From Pigmentibacter sp. JX0631 (GTDB lineage: Bacteria > Bdellovibrionota_B > Oligoflexia > Silvanigrellales > Silvanigrellaceae): a stretch of 64,000 nt of DNA. Below the pieces are notes generated by a model that was not told where the DNA came from, ran no database searches, and saw nothing but the letters and a program-made list of their open reading frames with translations. Below are positions 60,233 through 64,000 of the stretch, piece after piece; position 1 is the stretch's first letter; each line of letters begins with the position of its first letter. The position numbers were made by a program, and so were the translations under genes. Location of the stretch: NCBI RefSeq assembly GCF_029873255.1, contig NZ_CP123622.1, positions 2,827,001 through 2,891,000 of the forward strand, read 5' to 3'.

Positions 60233-62320
60233 TCAAACACTTAATGAATCCCATTTAGTATAACAATTATCTAGTTCATTTTGCATTGCAAGAATTTCCT
60301 TTGAAACTAGATCACTTTCTTTATGATTTGTTCCTTTACTATAAAGCTCTTCTAGTTTTTTATTTAATGCAGAAATTTTTTCTTCTAGCTCAGAAATTCT
60401 ATTTTCTATATTTTCTAATTCTTTTTGTTCTTTAAATGAAAGTTTTCTTTTTTTGGCTACTTCTTGTTTTTTTTCTTGGTTATCTTCAATTTTGTTAAGT
60501 TCTTTTTTTCCAGTTGGTTCTAAAAATTTTTCCATTTCATTTAAAGCTTGGTCTAAGTCCGGTAATAATAGCCATTGGCCAGTAGTATTTTCAGTTGTTT
60601 CGTTATTTCCTAAAAAGGTCAAAATATTTGTCGCAACTTTTTGCACAAAATAACGATCATGGCTAGTAAATAAGACTCCACCTTGATAGTCCATTAAGTT
60701 TCTTTCAAGAATTTGTAAGGTTGGAATATCTAAATCATTGGTAGGTTCATCAAGTATGAGTAAATTACCTTGTTCTAGCATAAGTTTAGCAAGTAATAAT
60801 CTAGCTTGCTCGCCACCAGACAATTCTGTTACTTTTCTGTTTGCATCAAATTTATAAAATAAAAATTTATCCAAATAACTCATGATATGAATAAATTTTC
60901 CACCGAAGTGGACATAGTCCCCTTCGGGTGAAAGAGTAGATTTAACGGTCTGTGTTGTATCTAATTTCTGTCTTTGTTGATCGAAATAAGTGATATTAAC
61001 TAATTCATGATATTTGATATCACCCTGGCTAGGATGAAGTTGATTAGCAATAATATTCATTAATGTTGATTTTCCACAACCATTTGGACCTAAAATTGCA
61101 ATTCTCATTTTTGGTTTGATAATTAGATTTAAATTTTTAAAAATATAATGATTTTGTTTTCCATTTGGATGCAATATGGAAACATTTTTTAAATTTACAA
61201 GTTCTTGATCACCTAAACTTTTAACGACCGCAACAATATTATCTTCTGAGTTTCTTTGTTCATCAGTCATCGTTGCTGCAAAATTTAAATCTGTGGTTTT
61301 TTTACTTTGAATTGATTTTTGTTCTTTTTGATTTAAAGCTTTATCTAATGCATGGGCTCTATCAATCCTAGATTTTTGTTTCGTTGTTCTCGCTTTTGCT
61401 CCAGTTCTAAGCCAAGCAAGTTCTCTACGCATTAAGTTTGCCATTTTTGCTTTTGTTTTTTCAGCGGTAAGAGTATTTTCAATTTTTACTTGGCTATAAT
61501 CTTCATAATTTCCTTCATATTGAGTTGCAGTACCGCCCTCTATTTCAAGAATTTTATTTACCAAAGTATCAAGTAAAGCCCGATCGTGCGAAATAATTGC
61601 AAAGGCAATTCTTTCTGAATTTTCTTGATTATTTTTAAAGCCAAACAAATTAGATCCTTGTTCAACCACTTCTAATAGAAGTTCTTCAAGCCAATCAACC
61701 GTTTGAACATCAAGATGGTTTGTTGGTTCATCTAATAAAATCAGTTGTGGATTTTTAAGTAATGCTGTTAAAATTTGAACTCTTTTTTGTTGCCCACCAG
61801 ATAAATTTTTAAATTTAGACTGCGATATTTCGTTTAATTTCCCTGCTTTTAAAGCACTATTTAAGATATTTTCTGTTCCTGCTCCTGAAAATTTGGATAA
61901 CTCATCATGTAGCTTTATGAGAGTGTCGTTCCATTTTACGTCATTTCCTAGATCAGAATTTGTGGTGAGTAAATCTGTATGTTCTTGAATTTTATGAAGA
62001 ATAATTTCTTGCTGAGCATCTAAATCATACTCAATTGGCAATGAATCTTTAAGAATTTCAAAGACTGTTTTTTCAGCATCAAATTCATATTTCTGAGTTA
62101 AAATTGATACTTTTAAATTATTACGAAAGGATATTGTTCCAGAATCTGGAGCTTGTTTTCCTTCTAGTAGTCTGAATAAAGTAGACTTCCCAGCTCCATT
62201 TGGCCCCACAATTCCCCATCTTTCCCCTGGATGTATTGTAAAAGATAAGTTTTCAAACAGTTTGGTTGCTCCATAACTTGTTGAAATGTTGTGAATTGAT
62301 AAGTAGGGAGCTGTGGACAT
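60233..62320 (-). CDS. uup: ABC-F family ATPase, Uup-like
   Basis: A 695-residue soluble protein with two ABC domains: Walker A GPNGAGKSTLFRLLEG (~40) and GPNGCGKSTLMNII (~415), signatures LSGGQQKRVQIL and LSGGEQARLLLAKL, and Walker B LILLDEPTNHLD and LLILDEPTNDLD. The P-site-interacting linker between the domains is Lys/Arg-rich (RTGAKARTTKQKSRIDRA). The C-terminus is a coiled coil (LENIENRISELEEKISALNK), as in Uup, which binds branched DNA and influences ribosome function. It is ~60 residues longer than E. coli Uup. AGGAG lies seven bases before the ATG. Confidence 0.85.
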   Translation of the reverse strand: MSTAPYLSIHNISTSYGATKLFENLSFTIHPGERWGIVGPNGAGKSTLFRLLEGKQAPDSGTISFRNNLKVSILTQKYEFDAEKTVFEILKDSLPIEYDLDAQQEIILHKIQEHTDLLTTNSDLGNDVKWNDTLIKLHDELSKFSGAGTENILNSALKAGKLNEISQSKFKNLSGGQQKRVQILTALLKNPQLILLDEPTNHLDVQTVDWLEELLLEVVEQGSNLFGFKNNQENSERIAFAIISHDRALLDTLVNKILEIEGGTATQYEGNYEDYSQVKIENTLTAEKTKAKMANLMRRELAWLRTGAKARTTKQKSRIDRAHALDKALNQKEQKSIQSKKTTDLNFAATMTDEQRNSEDNIVAVVKSLGDQELVNLKNVSILHPNGKQNHYIFKNLNLIIKPKMRIAILGPNGCGKSTLMNIIANQLHPSQGDIKYHELVNITYFDQQRQKLDTTQTVKSTLSPEGDYVHFGGKFIHIMSYLDKFLFYKFDANRKVTELSGGEQARLLLAKLMLEQGNLLILDEPTNDLDIPTLQILERNLMDYQGGVLFTSHDRYFVQKVATNILTFLGNNETTENTTGQWLLLPDLDQALNEMEKFLEPTGKKELNKIEDNQEKKQEVAKKRKLSFKEQKELENIENRISELEEKISALNKKLEELYSKGTNHKESDLVSKEILAMQNELDNCYTKWDSLSV

Positions 62321-62480
62321 AAAAATCTCCTAGTTGGAAAATTACAATGGCATTTCTTTTTAAAACTTAACATTGCTGAAATTTCAATAGTTAAAAATAT
62401 ATAAAAGATGAAATTTTAAGATTTTAAAAAAAATTGTAATAAAATAACGAAAATTTACGATATTAGCATAAGGGGTGTGA

Positions 62481-63365
62481 ATGCCGCAGAAATCAAAACT
62501 CCTTGACTTGTGGTTTTCTGAAAAATTGTCTGATGGTGAAGTTTACAAATATTTAATTACTAAAACACGAGTTCAGAAGGAAACACAAAAACATAATTTA
62601 TATTTGACAGAATTTGATACCAGGGGGATTGGTTTTATTCTAGACTACAAATTAAAGTTTACTTCTTCTGATGAATTTATGTTTTATGAGCCTTTAGTGC
62701 ATGTGCCTTTTATTCAATCTCAAAATATCAAAAATGTTTTAATTTTAGGTTTTGGCTGTGGGGCAAGTATAAGAGAATGTTTGAAATGGAAAAATTTGGA
62801 AAAAATTACAGTAGTTGAAGATGATAAAGAGCTATTTTTAACCAGTGCAGAATATCTTTCTGAAATTCATGAGAATTCTTATAAAAATAAAAAAGTAGAT
62901 ATGCATTTCCTAAGTTTTGATGAATATAAGGAAAAGTATCAGACAAAATTTGATTTAATTATTTTAGATATAAATTATTCATATATTAGTAATGAAAATA
63001 GTTCATTACTTGACAGGAAATTTTTTCTAAATTGCCATTCTCTATTAAATAAAAATGGTTTGATGTCTTTTCATATTGCTGACCTCCAAATTAATAGTGA
63101 TCAAAATTTAAAAGAAAAAATTAAAGTATTGAAATCAATATTTAAAGAAACAATATTATATTCAACTTGGATTCCTTCAATTTGTAAAAACGTAACTTTT
63201 ATTTTATTGTCAAAAAATAGAAAAATAAAACATTATACGACTGATGAAATTAGTGAATTTATAATTTCTAAAAATGTAGGAATTTTAAAATTTATAAATG
63301 AATATTGTTATGTAGGATTAATGAATCCTCCAAAATATTTACAAGTATATGAATTAGCATCTTAA
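62481..63365 (+). CDS. Diverged spermidine-synthase-like protein
   Basis: A 294-residue Rossmann-fold protein related to the SpeE-like protein at 19734-20600. Shared blocks are KNVLILGFGCGASIRECLKW (the other has GAGEGASAREALKW), TWIPSICKNVTFILL and MNPPKYLQ. In this copy the motif's acidic residue is Cys, IELDPE is VEDDKE, and the DLCDQD loop is DINYSY. The main substrate-binding acids of aminopropyltransferases are therefore partly lost. It may be inactive, use another substrate, or act as a regulatory partner. GGGGTG precedes the ATG. It is divergent from the ABC-F gene. Confidence 0.6.
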   Translation: MPQKSKLLDLWFSEKLSDGEVYKYLITKTRVQKETQKHNLYLTEFDTRGIGFILDYKLKFTSSDEFMFYEPLVHVPFIQSQNIKNVLILGFGCGASIRECLKWKNLEKITVVEDDKELFLTSAEYLSEIHENSYKNKKVDMHFLSFDEYKEKYQTKFDLIILDINYSYISNENSSLLDRKFFLNCHSLLNKNGLMSFHIADLQINSDQNLKEKIKVLKSIFKETILYSTWIPSICKNVTFILLSKNRKIKHYTTDEISEFIISKNVGILKFINEYCYVGLMNPPKYLQVYELAS

Positions 63366-63374
63366 TTAACTTAT

Positions 63375-64000
63375 TTATTTTGCGTTAGAGTAACTAACCC
63401 AATTTTCGTTTGGCAAATTTATAATATCTTTCATTACTAGAATACTTTCTGATAATTGGAGATCTTTATCAATCACAAATTTTTTATTATCCTCTTCTAA
63501 ATTTTCATCATTTTCTTTTGAACTAAGATAATCTTCTATTAATTTTAGATTACTACTTAAAATAGGGATCAATGTGCTTTTTCCTAATTTAAAAGCATTT
63601 ATTTTATTTATAAGTGATTTATATTTTTCATTTATAGATATTCTTTTTTCACTTAAAATATTTAATTTATTTATCAAATTTGCATTATTTTTTAGAGGCT
63701 TAAAGTCACTTGCAGGGAGAATGCTATCAAAGGATAAAGCATAATCTTGATTTTCTTCTCCAGTATCAAACCCTTCTTGCAGGCTTGGTAAATTAATATT
63801 TGTTTCTACTCCAACCATTTGATTACTTTTTCCAGTGGCTCTGTAAAATTTACTTTGAGTGACTTTAACAGCACCGTCTGTTTTTCTCCCAAAAGTTCCA
63901 GGAATTTCTTGAACTATTTGGATTGTTCCTTTCCCATAAGTTTTTTTATCGCCGACAATAATACCTCTGCCATAGTCTTGAATAGCTGCGGAGAAAATTT
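63375..64000 (-). CDS. prc: C-terminal part of Prc/Tsp-type S41 processing protease (continues past window end)
   Basis: The minus-strand frame is open from the stop at 63375 to the last base, so the gene extends beyond the window. The visible ~208 residues include AAIQDYGRGIIVGDKKTYGKGTIQ (in the family this holds the catalytic Lys, here in TYGKGT), KVTQSKFYRATGKSNQ, and the Prc-specific C-terminal region with GEENQDYALSFDSILPAS. The catalytic Ser block lies outside. Prc/Tsp cleaves periplasmic proteins, including ssrA-tagged and cell-wall hydrolase substrates. The C-terminal helical region is shorter than in E. coli Prc. An apparent start at 63818 is internal and not real. Confidence 0.85.
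   Translation of the reverse strand, partial: IFSAAIQDYGRGIIVGDKKTYGKGTIQIVQEIPGTFGRKTDGAVKVTQSKFYRATGKSNQMVGVETNINLPSLQEGFDTGEENQDYALSFDSILPASDFKPLKNNANLINKLNILSEKRISINEKYKSLINKINAFKLGKSTLIPILSSNLKLIEDYLSSKENDENLEEDNKKFVIDKDLQLSESILVMKDIINLPNENWVSYSNAK

Noticed and set aside
63375-63818. Independent 147-residue hypothetical gene starting at 63818
   Set aside because: The frame stays open to the window end and encodes S41 protease motifs upstream of that ATG, so it is the C-terminus of prc.

Overview
This window is an AT-rich chromosomal segment from a Gram-negative bacterium. An outer membrane is implied by a FadL-type channel, a signal-peptide beta-barrel candidate, a lipid A phosphoethanolamine transferase-type enzyme, several lipoproteins and the SecDF/YajC export genes. 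Motility or taxis is implied by three chemoreceptors. Low G+C, heavy use of tandem paralogues, Cys-rich RCC1 propellers, Rpn-type nucleases and HEAT-repeat transporters together would fit a Bdellovibrionota/Oligoflexia lineage such as Silvanigrellales. That placement is inference from gene content, not a database match.

Layout. 1-4500: the end of a Fis-type activator with an Asn/Gln-rich linker, a coupled outer-membrane protein / RCC1 lipoprotein pair, and an EptA-like enzyme. 4570-12250, minus strand: rpsR, mutS, typA, a GT4 glycosyltransferase and an RlmI-type rRNA methyltransferase. 12400-20600, plus strand: an amidinotransferase-fold hydrolase, the pdhA-pdhB-pdhC operon, an RluB-like pseudouridine synthase overlapping nfeD and followed by a stomatin/SPFH gene, then a spermidine-synthase-like enzyme followed at 20638 by an MFS-like transporter with C-terminal HEAT repeats. 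22860-28970, minus strand: a FadL-like channel and a tandem triplet of chemoreceptors. 29200-36790, plus strand: acyl-CoA dehydrogenase, yajC-secD-secF-recJ and a degenerate histidine-kinase-like membrane protein. 37080-41460: a lipoprotein translationally coupled to an RCC1-propeller/GDSL-lipase fusion. 41700-49100: a soluble GAF histidine kinase, a nitroreductase, a PilJ-type sensor fused to a SpoIIE phosphatase, a DctA-type transporter, a short GlpD and a cysteine desulfurase. 49290-51750: a structured leader, a 43-residue small ORF, a TRIC-family channel, an Irr-like Fur regulator, and a TatD nuclease whose real start appears to be ATT inside the Fur gene. 52424-53719: an orphan lipoprotein. 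53800-58350: two Rpn nuclease copies, the second split by a complete IS66-family element with a perfect 8-bp target duplication. 58550-64000: a GT-C glycosyltransferase, an ABC-F (Uup-like) ATPase, a second and degraded spermidine-synthase-like protein, and the C-terminal part of a Prc/Tsp protease running off the window.

The most notable items are: the two coupled seven-repeat RCC1 systems, one fused to a full SGNH lipase; the leader / small ORF / TRIC locus; the ATT-initiated TatD; the paired SpeE-like proteins, one active-looking and beside an MFS-HEAT transporter, the other missing its acidic motif residue; and the exactly readable IS66 disruption of a duplicated Rpn gene. No tRNA, rRNA or CRISPR array was seen.
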